The notes under the pieces are model-generated. The model was not told where the DNA came from, made no database searches, and was given only the letters and a program-made list of their open reading frames with translations. Positions 7,746-16,700 of a stretch of 38,200 nucleotides of DNA are shown here, in pieces. Position 1 is the stretch's first letter. Each line of letters starts with the position of its first letter. Position numbers and translations under genes: made by a program. This stretch comes from Flavobacterium sp. (GTDB lineage: Bacteria; Bacteroidota; Bacteroidia; Flavobacteriales; Flavobacteriaceae): contig NZ_SEBR01000029.1 in the NCBI RefSeq assembly GCF_004295795.1, positions 1 to 38,200 of the forward strand, given 5' to 3'.

Positions 7746-8888
7746 TTACGACGTTTTCCAGTAATCGAGATAACGTTGGGCAATCGATTTGTAGTCGTGG
7801 TCGCGTTCGATGAAGGCTCGCGCGCGTTCTCCCAAAGCCGCGATTTTCCATGGATTTTCAATGAATTCGCACAGTTGTTCGGCGATTTTTTCGGCGTCGG
7901 GCAAAGCGTTTATCGCGACTCTTTCCGATAATTTGTAGTGCGAATAAAACTCCGATTCCGCGCCCGTGAAAACCACTTTTCCTCTCGCCATCGCTTCCAA
8001 AGCATTATAACCCTGATCGAACGCAAACACTTGATCCAGCACGATATGCGCTTTTTTCAAATGTTCGATGTATTCGGAATAAGGCAAACTGTTCACGGTT
8101 TCGATCGCGACTTTATCGCCGAATTTGGCTTTCACGATCTCTAGCGCTTTATCGAAATATTTCCCGCCTTTTTTGACCGAACTGTATTTGTTCGCCCCGT
8201 AAAAAATGGTGATGGGATAATTGGCCGATAAGGGTTTGAACGCGATTTTGTCCGTGTTTACGGGATTTGGGATCAAGGTCGTATCGATTCCGGCTTCGTC
8301 CAGAACGAGTTTGTAATCAAGGTCAGACGTGAGCAAACCCGAGACATTTTGGGAGACGAATTCGTAAAGTTTCCGATATTTCTCCGAAGTGTATTTCAGC
8401 GTGTAGCGATAGTAAGGCTCTAGATTTTTATCCCTGAAATACGGCGTCATCACAGAATAACGCTGCTTGTTTTGGAGCAATTCGTCGATTACGGGCGTTT
8501 CGTCACCGCAAATCAGCAGGAACGATTTTTTGTTTTGGGCGAACAGTTTTTTGTAAAGCTCGATTTCGAGTTTCGGAAACGTTTCGATCGCGTCGGAGTT
8601 GATCAATTGCACGACATCGTAACCTTTCAATTCCGGAAGCAATTTCTTGAAACGACGGCCTTTTTCAAAGCTTTCCAGCGCGAATCCGAAGCATTTGGTG
8701 GTGATTTTGGACACGAATCCGAGAAAAACCGAACCGCCGACCGTTTTTGCCGCAATCGACAAATCGACGGGAAAATTCTTGAAATCGTCTCCGCTTCCAA
8801 CCAAAGTGACCTCGTGGCCAAGCGCGAGAAGCCCTTCTTTGAGCGAATTGTGCAACCTGCTGAATTCTCCTACGAGCAGTATCCTCAT
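7746..8888 (-). CDS. GT-B glycosyltransferase (GT4-like)
   Basis: The 380-residue cytoplasmic protein has a Rossmann-type start MRILLVGEFSRLHNSLKEGL and a C-terminal donor-binding half. Segments there include LIPNPVNTDKI (~210), ITIFYGANKYSSVKKG, then HIVLDQVFAFDQGYNALEAMARGKVV, in which the E-x-M-A-x-G pattern corresponds to the GT4/GT1 C-terminal EX7E-like region. It probably adds one sugar to the lipid-linked repeat unit. Only 40 bp separate its start from that of the divergent glycosyltransferase at 8929, and the two -7 boxes interleave in that gap. Donor and linkage cannot be predicted. Confidence 0.75.
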   Translation of the reverse strand: MRILLVGEFSRLHNSLKEGLLALGHEVTLVGSGDDFKNFPVDLSIAAKTVGGSVFLGFVSKITTKCFGFALESFEKGRRFKKLLPELKGYDVVQLINSDAIETFPKLEIELYKKLFAQNKKSFLLICGDETPVIDELLQNKQRYSVMTPYFRDKNLEPYYRYTLKYTSEKYRKLYEFVSQNVSGLLTSDLDYKLVLDEAGIDTTLIPNPVNTDKIAFKPLSANYPITIFYGANKYSSVKKGGKYFDKALEIVKAKFGDKVAIETVNSLPYSEYIEHLKKAHIVLDQVFAFDQGYNALEAMARGKVVFTGAESEFYSHYKLSERVAINALPDAEKIAEQLCEFIENPWKIAALGERARAFIERDHDYKSIAQRYLDYWKTS

Positions 8889-8897
8889 AAATTGGAT

Positions 8898-8915
8898 TAT
8901 ATTTGTTCAAATGTA
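8898..8915. promoter_or_regulatory. Interleaved divergent -7 boxes
   Basis: On the plus strand TATATTTG lies at 8898-8905; on the minus strand TACATTTG occupies 8915-8908. Both match TAnnTTTG exactly and only two bases separate them. Predicted starts are near 8912 (plus) and 8901 (minus), so the promoters overlap completely and the nascent transcripts are complementary for about 10 nt. Each -33 region would fall inside the coding sequence of the opposite gene. Confidence 0.6.
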
Positions 8916-8928
8916 AGTAAACTCGTGC

Positions 8929-10005
8929 ATGCGGTCACTCAAAATTTGCCTTGTCGGAAACAGTTTGTCGTTTGGCGGAGCCGATAAAATCCACGCGGTA
9001 TTGTCGAATTATCTGGCTTCGGAAGGTTTTGAAGTGCACAACATCATCTTTATCGACGCGATTTCCTACGACTTTTCGGGCGAAATCCTGAACTTGGGCA
9101 AGACATACAAAACCGGAGGCGTTTTTGAGGTTCTGAAGCGTTTCAGGATGATTTCAAAGTATCTCAAAAAACACGAATTTGACTACATAATCGATTTCCG
9201 GAGCCATCACAAACCTTTGCGCGAATTCGTTCTGACAAGGCTGATGTCTCGCTATCGCTACATTCCGACGGTTCACAGCTTCAACACCGAATGGTATTTT
9301 ACCCCAAATGATTTTGTCGCCAAGCGGATTTTTTCCAAAGCACATAAAATCGTATGTGTCGCATCGGAAATTGAATCGAAGGTAAAGTCCGAATACGGCT
9401 ATCAAAATGTGATGACAATTCCGAATCCTTTGGAAATCGCCAAAATCCAGAAGCTTTCATCCGAAGAGATCGGGCAAGATTCCCGATACATTCTCGCCGC
9501 CGGACGAATGGCCGAAGACGACCACAAGCAATTTGCGAAATTGATCGACGCTTTCGCGGATTCGGATCTGCCCAAAAACAACTTCAAGCTCTTGATTCTG
9601 GGCGACGGACCGCTTCGGAAACAACTTGAGACTTCGTGTGGAAAACGGAATTTACCCGTGATTTTCAAAGGTTTTGTACAAAATCCCTATCCGTATCTCA
9701 AAACAGCAGATTTTGTCGTGCTCACAAGCAAATTCGAGGGTTTGCCGAATATTCTCGCCGAAGCTTTGGCCGTTGGAACACCTGTCGTATCTTTCGACTG
9801 CAAATCGGGTCCGCGCGAGTTGATTGCGCACAAACAAAACGGTCTGCTCGTGCCAAACCAAAATTGGGACGAATTCGTGAAAAGCCTGAACCTGATATCT
9901 GAAAACAACGAATTGCGTCACTACTGCGCCTCGAACGCCGAAGCCAGTATCCGGAAATTCGAGGTTTCGAGCATCGGACAAATCTGGAAAGAATTACTCA
10001 AATGA
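8929..10005 (+). CDS. GT4 family glycosyltransferase
   Basis: The 358-residue protein shows all the hallmarks of GT-B retaining transferases. It has an N-terminal GGADK glycine motif (residues 17-21) after LVGNSLSF, an interdomain IPNPLE, the donor-domain start YILAAGRMAEDDHKQF, LLILGDGPLRKQLE, VIFKGFVQNPYPYLKTADFVVLTS and the EX7E motif in KFEGLPNILAEALAVGTPVV. It transfers a sugar from a nucleotide donor to the growing lipid-linked oligosaccharide. Its TGA overlaps the ATG of the isomerase by four bases, so the two are translationally coupled. The start at ATG 8929 lies 24 nt after a perfect -7 box. Confidence 0.88.
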   Translation: MRSLKICLVGNSLSFGGADKIHAVLSNYLASEGFEVHNIIFIDAISYDFSGEILNLGKTYKTGGVFEVLKRFRMISKYLKKHEFDYIIDFRSHHKPLREFVLTRLMSRYRYIPTVHSFNTEWYFTPNDFVAKRIFSKAHKIVCVASEIESKVKSEYGYQNVMTIPNPLEIAKIQKLSSEEIGQDSRYILAAGRMAEDDHKQFAKLIDAFADSDLPKNNFKLLILGDGPLRKQLETSCGKRNLPVIFKGFVQNPYPYLKTADFVVLTSKFEGLPNILAEALAVGTPVVSFDCKSGPRELIAHKQNGLLVPNQNWDEFVKSLNLISENNELRHYCASNAEASIRKFEVSSIGQIWKELLK

Positions 10006-10394
10006 ACATCGAACTCATACAAATTCCCGTCATAGAAGACTTTCGCGGCAACATCGGCGTGGTCGAAAAAGACACGATTCCATTCGAAATCAAGCGCGTC
10101 TATTACCTGTTCGACGTGCCAAGCAGCGCCTCGAGAGGCGGACACGCACACAAGGAACAATCGGCCTTGCTCGTGCCGCTTTCGGGAAGTTTCGACGTTG
10201 TTTTACACGACGGAAAGCAAAGTAAAACCGTAACCTTGAACAAGCCTGACAAAGGTCTTCTGATTCCTAGAAATACTTGGCGCGAACTTGAGAATTTCTC
10301 GTCCGGAGCGGTTTGTATGGTGATTTCCTCGGGTGAATTCGACGAGGACGACTACATTCGCGATTTCGACGATTTCCGAAACGCCAATCAGTGA
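10002..10394 (+). CDS. fdtA: FdtA/WxcM-type dTDP-4-keto-6-deoxyglucose 3,4-ketoisomerase
   Basis: This small cupin (130 residues, normal for FdtA) interconverts the 4-keto and 3-keto forms of dTDP-6-deoxyhexulose so that a DegT-family enzyme can aminate carbon 3. The family start IPVIEDFRGNIGVVEK, the YYLFDVP strand and the RGGHAHKEQ motif with the two cupin histidines are all present, followed by LIPRNTWRELENFSSGAVCMVI. It is translationally coupled to the glycosyltransferase upstream but sits 7 kb from its presumed partner aminotransferase. The last seven bases overlap the stop end of the convergent GT2 gene. Whether the product is the galacto or gluco isomer (FdtA versus QdtA) cannot be told by eye. 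Confidence 0.85.
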   Translation: MNIELIQIPVIEDFRGNIGVVEKDTIPFEIKRVYYLFDVPSSASRGGHAHKEQSALLVPLSGSFDVVLHDGKQSKTVTLNKPDKGLLIPRNTWRELENFSSGAVCMVISSGEFDEDDYIRDFDDFRNANQ

Positions 10395-11329
10395 TAAGCC
10401 GAAACTTCGACGTTTTTCGATTCGAGGAATTTCTTGAAACGGTAAAGCGAGCGCAAGGCGAAAGTTGGCGAAGCGAGCAAAAGTTTTGTTTTGGCCGATA
10501 GGTTTTCAGGCGCGATTGCACGTCTGTAAAAATCGAATCTTTTGTCGCCGGCGAGTTTCATCTTCAACGCAAATTCCGATCGGTACAAGTCCAGGAAACG
10601 CTTGAGTGATTTGTTGTTTTTTTCTTCGGATGAAAATTTGTCGAGTAGTGCGAACGCCCGGTTTTTTGTCTGCGTAAGCGACATTCTGTTATCGGCCGAC
10701 AAATTGTGGAAAGCCGAAATTCCGGAGTCGAAAGCGACCGGATGTTTCAAAGCGATCCGAATCCACAAATCGAGATCTTCGCCCGCACCAAGCGTGATGT
10801 TTTCGTCGAAATTTCCCACTTCATCCAAAACCTTTTTCGCAACCGCGACCGCCGAAGTCCACGCAATCCTGTCCAGGTAACTCGAATGGAAAAAATCAGG
10901 GACGATGCCGCGCCACGGGAATTTGGGCAAACCGATGAATTCAGGCACGCGATTTCTGGTTTCCGAATAAAATCGGACGTAATTCACGCAATACAATCCG
11001 GCTTGACCGAAGTCGCGGTAAAGATCGAAAAGTTGTTGTAAGTGCTGCGGTTTCCACCAATCGTCGGCATCCAAAAAAGCAATAAGTTCACCTTTCGCCC
11101 GTGAAATCCCAAAATTTCTGGCTGCCGAAACACCGCGATTTTGGGTCTTGAAATAGCGGATACGAAAATCGTCCAACGACAAAACCTCAGATTCGCTTTC
11201 GTCGGTCGAACCATCGTTGACGACAAGGAGTTCGAAATCGTCGAAAGTTTGCGCCAACGCCGATTCCAACGTCTTTCGAATGTGGCGTTCCTTGTTGAAA
11301 AGCGGTATGATTACGGATATTTTCGGCAT
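10388..11329 (-). CDS. GT2 family glycosyltransferase (GT-A fold)
   Basis: The 313-residue protein starts MPKISVIIPLFNKERHIRK, then has DFELLVVNDGSTDES and ELIAFLDADDWWKP, the GT-A signature with nucleotide-binding Asp and the D-x-D metal motif, and later AGEDLDLWIRI, the catalytic ED motif of GT2 enzymes. I chose ATG at 11329 rather than the upstream ATG at 11347 because it gives the standard family start and a one-base TGATG junction with the preceding minus-strand gene. It probably adds a sugar of the polysaccharide repeat. The stop overlaps fdtA by seven bases in convergent orientation. Confidence 0.85.
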   Translation of the reverse strand: MPKISVIIPLFNKERHIRKTLESALAQTFDDFELLVVNDGSTDESESEVLSLDDFRIRYFKTQNRGVSAARNFGISRAKGELIAFLDADDWWKPQHLQQLFDLYRDFGQAGLYCVNYVRFYSETRNRVPEFIGLPKFPWRGIVPDFFHSSYLDRIAWTSAVAVAKKVLDEVGNFDENITLGAGEDLDLWIRIALKHPVAFDSGISAFHNLSADNRMSLTQTKNRAFALLDKFSSEEKNNKSLKRFLDLYRSEFALKMKLAGDKRFDFYRRAIAPENLSAKTKLLLASPTFALRSLYRFKKFLESKNVEVSAYH

Positions 11330-12219
11330 CAGTCGGGAATCGAGCAAAGATAACCGATTCTATAAACGTCATACCAGAACAGCGAAGGTTTGGATTTCGA
11401 GATTTCCTTGAGAATTGATTTCCGTGTCAAGTTGAAGAAATTCCGCACGAAAAAATCGAGTCGTGACTTTTTGAGGAATTCGTAATAGCGGCCCATTTTT
11501 ACATAATCGGATGAAATTTTCCGTTCAGACAAAAGCAATTTCAAAGCCAAAAGCGACTCGTGTTCCTTTTTCAACATTATCTCAAAACTGTCGAGTCCGA
11601 GGTGGAAAACCGGATTTTCAATATGGGAAACCGCAAGTCCGTATTGTTTCATCTGATAGGAAAAAACCGTATCCTCGTGCCTTAAATTGGGCAAAGTCTC
11701 GTCGAATTTTACCTGTTCGAAAAGCGTCTTCGGGATCGCGAAATTCAACGACAAAAAGGCCAGATAAGGATTTTTGCTGCGATTTTCAGCCGAAAGGGCT
11801 TCCCGACTTTTGCCGTAAGTCCAACGCAGAATCTTGTCCGGAGAAGGTTTTTCGTTCGAATAACGGATGCCGCCGTTTATCGCTTTTTCGCCTTTTTTGA
11901 TTTCCGAAAGATAGTTTCCGATGAAGTTTTGGGTTGTCGGAAACGTATCCGCATCCAGAAACAACAACCAGTCAAACCTGGCTTTTTTGGCGAGTAAATT
12001 CCTGATTTTGCTGCGTCCGATGTTTTGCGAAAGCATCTCGTACGAGCAATTTGTAAGCGAATTGATGCGACTGTTCTCCGAAATGAATCCGCCTGAAGCA
12101 TCGTCCACGACCAAAATCTCGAAATCGATTTGCGCCAGCACGCATTGTCGGTTGACTTCGGCCACCAACGCAAAAATGTTGTAGTTATATGTAGGAATCA
12201 GTATGGAGAGCATGAACAA
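11329..12219 (-). CDS. GT2 family glycosyltransferase (GT-A fold)
   Basis: The 296-residue protein begins MFMLSILIPTYNYNIFALV (ATG 12213 is an equally good start). DFEILVVDDASGG and WLLFLDADTFPT give the nucleotide- and metal-binding aspartates, and LRHEDTVFSYQMKQYG supplies the ED motif. It is the first cistron of a two-gene GT2 pair joined by a TGATG overlap. It lies 86 bp downstream of the FtsE-like gene on the same strand; that spacer contains a direct repeat of CTCAGGCACTTT and no clear promoter. Confidence 0.82.
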   Translation of the reverse strand: MFMLSILIPTYNYNIFALVAEVNRQCVLAQIDFEILVVDDASGGFISENSRINSLTNCSYEMLSQNIGRSKIRNLLAKKARFDWLLFLDADTFPTTQNFIGNYLSEIKKGEKAINGGIRYSNEKPSPDKILRWTYGKSREALSAENRSKNPYLAFLSLNFAIPKTLFEQVKFDETLPNLRHEDTVFSYQMKQYGLAVSHIENPVFHLGLDSFEIMLKKEHESLLALKLLLSERKISSDYVKMGRYYEFLKKSRLDFFVRNFFNLTRKSILKEISKSKPSLFWYDVYRIGYLCSIPD

Positions 12220-12268
12220 TTACCGTATACGAATGATTATACTGAAACGCTGGTCGTCGCGCGCGATT

Positions 12269-12305
12269 GCTCAGGCACTTTGGCACTCAAGTACTCAGGC
12301 ACTTT
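12269..12305. repeat. Short direct repeat downstream of ftsE
   Basis: CTCAGGCACTTT occurs twice within 37 bp, the second copy ending immediately before the ftsE stop codon. Between them are GGCACTCAAGTACTCAGG words built from the same motif. It looks like a small expandable repeat rather than a terminator. Confidence 0.6.
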
Positions 12306-12989
12306 TTATACCGTTCGCTGTACAACTTCGAAAAGTGTATTGTTGTCACACTTGAGCGTTTTCGACGGAAATTTGAGCAACAATGCATAATCGTGAGTGG
12401 CCATGATGACGGCTTTCCCGTTCGCGTTGATTTTTCGCAAAACTTCCATGACCTCGACAGACGTTTGCGGATCGAGATTTCCGGTGGGTTCATCGGCCAG
12501 AATCAACTCCGGATCGTTGAGCAAGGCTCTCGCAATCGCAATACGCTGTTGCTCGCCACCCGAAATCTGGTGCGGCATTTTGTTGGCCTTGGCGCGCATC
12601 CCAACGCGATCCAATACTTCGTCGATCTTGTCCTGCATTTCGCGTTTGTCCTTCCATCCGGTGGCGCCGAGCACGAAAATCATGTTCTCGTTGATCGAAC
12701 GGTCGGGCAGAAGTTTGAAATCCTGAAAAACGATCCCGATTTTTCGTCTCAGGAACGGAATCTGTGACTGCTTGAGCTTGGCCAGATCGAAATCGACGAT
12801 GCTCGCCGCGCCTTCCTTCAAAGGCAAATCGCCGTAAAGCGTCTTCATGAACGAGCTTTTTCCTGTTCCGGTTTTTCCGATGATGTAAATGAATTCGCCT
12901 TCATTGACCTCGAGATTCACGTTTGACAATACGACGCGATCGTCCTGGAAAATGGTGACGTTTTGAAGGGAAACGATTGGTTCTGGCAT
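12306..12989 (-). CDS. ftsE: FtsE-like ABC transporter ATP-binding protein
   Basis: The 227-residue ATPase has Walker A GKTGTGKSS (38-46), the Q-loop IGIVFQDFKLLPDRSINENM, the ABC signature ISGGEQQRIAIARAL, Walker B LILADEPTGNLD and the H-loop MATHDYALL. FLLPDRS plus the short length points to FtsE, which with FtsX couples septal peptidoglycan hydrolysis to division; in the absence of ftsX next door, a LolD-like ATPase is the alternative. The reading frame is open upstream to 13262 through the CTN tract, but those codons give poly-Ala-Val, so I place the start at the ATG at 12989 (MPEPIVSLQNV), which matches the family. Confidence 0.82.
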   Translation of the reverse strand: MPEPIVSLQNVTIFQDDRVVLSNVNLEVNEGEFIYIIGKTGTGKSSFMKTLYGDLPLKEGAASIVDFDLAKLKQSQIPFLRRKIGIVFQDFKLLPDRSINENMIFVLGATGWKDKREMQDKIDEVLDRVGMRAKANKMPHQISGGEQQRIAIARALLNDPELILADEPTGNLDPQTSVEVMEVLRKINANGKAVIMATHDYALLLKFPSKTLKCDNNTLFEVVQRTV

Positions 12990-13120
12990 GGAATGGAATT
13001 GTTTGACGGTAAAAGTAAAGGTGAAATGTCCAAATTCCAAATTCCGAATTCCAAAATCTTGGACGATAAGTGAAATCAGTTGGAATGATTTGCTTTTTTG
13101 TACTTTAAAATGGTTCCTTG

Positions 13121-13251
13121 CTTTTGCTTCTGCTACTACTGCTACTACTGCTGCTACTACTGCTGCTGCTACTGCTACTGCTACTGCTACTGCTACTGCT
13201 ACTGCCACCGCCACTGCTTCTGCTACTGCCACCGCCACTGCTTCCACCACC
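13121..13251. repeat. CTN trinucleotide / CTACTG hexanucleotide tract
   Basis: About 130 bp consist almost entirely of CTA, CTG, CTT and CCA/CCG triplets, with a core run of perfect CTACTG hexamers at about 13167-13203 and a duplicated CTGCCACCGCCACTGCTT block. It lies about 130-260 bp upstream of the ftsE start. Tracts like this are prone to length change by slippage. A miniature relative, GCAGTTGCAGTTGCAG, is at 29356-29371. Confidence 0.9.
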
Positions 13252-13280
13252 AAAATCAACAACCTTCATTTAACAAAAAC

Positions 13281-13295
13281 TACAGATTATCTGTA
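13281..13295. repeat. TACAGA-n3-TCTGTA palindrome (copy 2)
   Basis: TACAGATTATCTGTA is a 15-nt inverted repeat. Other copies are at 474-488 and 13378-13392. All are intergenic and each has an A/T-only centre of three bases. Confidence 0.6.
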
Positions 13296-13376
13296 AACGA
13301 CATATTTTGGGATTTCCGAACTTTGCCAATACGGGGAAAGGGCGATGCGTCCCTACGAAAAAATCGCGAGATCGAA

Positions 13377-13393
13377 TTACAGAAAATCTGTAA
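13377..13393. repeat. TTACAGA-n3-TCTGTAA palindrome (copy 3)
   Basis: TTACAGAAAATCTGTAA is a 17-nt inverted repeat 82 bp beyond copy 2. The pair could be a two-site operator for either divergent gene or simply a dispersed repeat; the third copy at 474, far from both, favours the repeat. Confidence 0.6.
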
Positions 13394-13692
13394 AAAATCT
13401 TAAAAGTTGCCATCGAGAAAATACTGATTGGAAAATTTAAGTTCCGATTGGAAGCGGTTCAGTCGAGGATAAGCGAAGTATGACGGTATGGATTCGAGTT
13501 CAGTCTCGAAAGCAATCGAAGAATTGGGATTTGGGATTTGAATTTTGGAATTTGTCCCAATAGCTATTGGGAGTGGAATTTTCCTCTTCGCCTGTATTTT
13601 CAAGCCTTGCAAAAACTTCCCAACAATCGTATGTTAAAAAAAATGTTCATAATAAAACCAAAACGGCACCCGTTATAACTGTGTCAAGGCGT

Positions 13693-13700
13693 TATTTTTG
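13693..13700 (+). promoter_or_regulatory. Bacteroidota -7 box for the TPR-barrel operon
   Basis: TATTTTTG matches TAnnTTTG exactly, 19 nt before the ATG at 13720. The leader would be about 13 nt. No TTG at the expected -33 spacing. Confidence 0.45.
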
Positions 13701-13719
13701 ATATTTAAACCCATGCGAA

Positions 13720-16700
13720 ATGCGTAAAAGAACCCGTATTGCCGCTTTGCTTTTCTTTGGCGGAACCGCTTTTGTTTCGGCCCAGAAAACAGAGATTTAC
13801 ACACACGAACTCAAAGATTTCGACCGCGCGGTAGAGCTTTACAAGGACAACCAATACCAATCTGCCCAAATCATCTTCGACAAGGTCAAGGACGACTCGA
13901 ACAATTCGAACGTCAAGGCCGATTGTGCTTATTACAGCGCCAATTGTGCGATCCGTCTCGAACAGCCTAACGCCGACGAGAAAATGGAAGCCTTTGTCGA
14001 GGACTATCCAACGAGCACCAAGCAAAACCAGGCTTACATCGAGGTGGCGCATTACTATTTCGAGCAAGGGAAATATCCTCAGGCTTTGCAATGGTTCGAC
14101 AAGGTTGACGAGAATTCGCTTTCAAACGACGAGCGCGAGAAATTCGTGTTTCAGAAAGGCTACGCGTTTTTCAGTGCGGGCAAAAAGAAGGAAGCCACAG
14201 ATTACTTCAAACAAGTCCTGAATTCCAAGGAATACGGTTCGCAAGCCAAGTACTACATGGGATTTTTGGCCTACGACGCTGACGATTACAAGGAAGCGAG
14301 CAAGTATTTCGACGAAGTGTCGGGCGAAGAAAAATACAAGGAGAAGCTTTCGTATTTCGAAGCCGATATGAATTTCAAGCTCGGAAAGTTCGAAACGGCG
14401 ATAAAATCGGGTGAAAAAGCGATGGCGAAATCGAACGCGATCGAGAAATCCGAACTTAATAAAATCATCGGGGAAAGTTACTTCAACCTCAAACAATACG
14501 ACAAGGCAATTCCGTATCTCAAAGAATATCGCGGAAAAAAAGGCAAGTGGAGCAATACCGATTTCTATCAGCTCGGTTACGCTTACTACAAGCAAGGCGA
14601 CTATCAAAATGCAATTGCCCAGTTCAACAAGATTGTCGGCGGAAACGATTCGGTTGCCCAAAACGCCTACTATCACTTGGGTGAAAGTTACCTCAAAACC
14701 GACTTGAAGCAACAGGCTTTGAACGCTTTCAAGAATGCATCCGAAATGCAATACGATGCCAAGATCGCCGAAGATGCGAGCCTGAATTATGCCAAGTTGA
14801 GCTATGAAATCGGAAACTCGTATCAGCCCGTTCCCGATGTCTTGGCGGGTTTTCTGCAAAAATATCCGAACAACGCCGGTAAAGCCGAAGTCGAAGGTTT
14901 GCTGATCAATTCCTACATCACGTCCAAAAACTACGCGGGTGCGCTCGAATTGCTCGAGAAAAACAAGACCGCCAACCGGGAAGCTTACCAAAAAGTGACA
15001 TTTTACCGCGGACTCGAATTGTATCAGGACGGAAATTACCGCGAAGCCTTGACGATGTTCAACAAGTCGATAGCCGAACCCAGAAACCGCCATTTTACGG
15101 CGCGTGCCACGTTCTGGAAAGCAGAATCGGAATACACGTTGGACAATTTCAGCGACGCGCTTTTGAGCTTCAAGCAATTCGACCAATTCGCCGAAGCCAA
15201 AAGCACGAACGAATACAAGAACTACAATTACAACTTGGCCTACGCTTACTTCAAGCTCAAGGAATACGACAATGCCGGAGACAATTTCGACAAATATATC
15301 GCGGCCCACAAAGACGACAAAATCCGCCTCAACGACGCTTATCTGCGACTTGGCGACTGCCGTTTCGTGACCGCAAAATATTGGCCGGCGATGGAAGCTT
15401 ACAACAAAGCCATCGACATGAAAGGTGTCGACGCCGATTACGCGGCTTTCCAAAAGGCGATTTCCTACGGATTCGTGCAGCGGAACGACAAAAAGATCGA
15501 AGATTTGACCAAATTCATCTCGACCTTCCCGAAATCGCAATACCGCGACGACGCTTTGTTCGAGCTCGGAAACGTCTATGTGGTCGAGAAGAAAACAGAT
15601 CTCGCGAATCAGACCTACGACAAACTCGTATCGGACTACAAAAACAGTTCTTACGCTCCAAAAGCGTTGCTGCGACAAGGTTTGAATTACTACAATGCCG
15701 AGAACGATACGCAGGCTTTGGCGAAGTTCAAGGCAATCGCCTCAGATTTTCCGAATACGCCAGAGGCAAAAGAAGCGGTAGCGACGGCGAGAATCATTTA
15801 TGTCGACAACGGAAAAGTCGATGAATACGCAACTTGGGTACGAACGCTGGGATTCGTCGAAATCACCGATGCCGAACTCGAGAAAGATACTTACGAAGCG
15901 GCCGAAAAGCAATATCAGCAAAACAACACGAAAGCCGCGATTTCGGGATTTTCGGGTTATGTGGCGAAATTCCCACAAGGCCCGAATGCGCTCAAGGCGA
16001 ATTTTTACCTGGCGCAGCTTTATTATAAGGACGGTTTGATGGACAACGCGGCGTCGGCTTACGAAGCGGTAGTTGCCAAGCCAAGGAGCGAATTCACGGA
16101 ACAATCGTTGGCGCGTCTGGCCGAAATCTATCTCAAGAAGACCGATGCTGCCAAGACGACCGCGGTTTTGAAGCGATTGGAAACCGAAGCCGAATATCCG
16201 CAAAACGTGACTTTCGCCCAGGCCAACCTCATGAAAACCTATTACGAGCAAAAGGATTATCCGAACGCCGTGATTTACGCCGACAAGGTTTTGGCGAATC
16301 CGAAAATGGACGACAAAGTCAAGTCTGACGCACAAATTATCGTGGCGCGTTCGGCTTGGAATTCTGGTGATGAGGCAAAAGCGAGAACGGCTTACGCCAA
16401 ATTGCAGACCATCGCGAAAGGTGAATTGGCAGCCGAAGCTTTGTACTATGATGCTTATTTCAAGAACAAGGACGGCAAATTCGAGGCTTCGAACACGGTC
16501 GTCCAGAAATTGGCCAAAGATTATTCGGGATACAAATTCTTCGGAGCCAAAGGATTGTTGGTAATGGCCAAGAACTTCTACGGGCTCAAAGACAGTTTCC
16601 AGGCGACATACATTCTCGAGAGCGTGATCAAGAACTTCACGGCTTATCCCGAAGTGGTCGAGGAAGCTAAATCCGAATTGGCGAAGATCAAGGCATCCGA

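Larger units (their letters stand above)
12990..13719. other. Gene-free divergent spacer made of several repeat types
   Basis: This 730-bp gap between the divergent ftsE and TPR genes contains, in order, AAATTCC words (13028-13055), the CTN tract (13121-13251), two TACAGA-TCTGTA palindromes, a GGGCGATGCGTCCCTACG segment (13340-13357), and a GGGATTTG/CCCAATAGCTATTGGG repeat (13520-13575). A -7 box precedes the TPR gene. I see no ORF worth calling and no RNA gene I recognise. Confidence 0.6.

Noticed and set aside
12990..13262. FtsE start at 13262 with a poly-Ala-Val N-terminus
   Set aside because: The extension is the translation of the CTN tract; FtsE proteins begin at the MPEPIVSLQNV-like segment.
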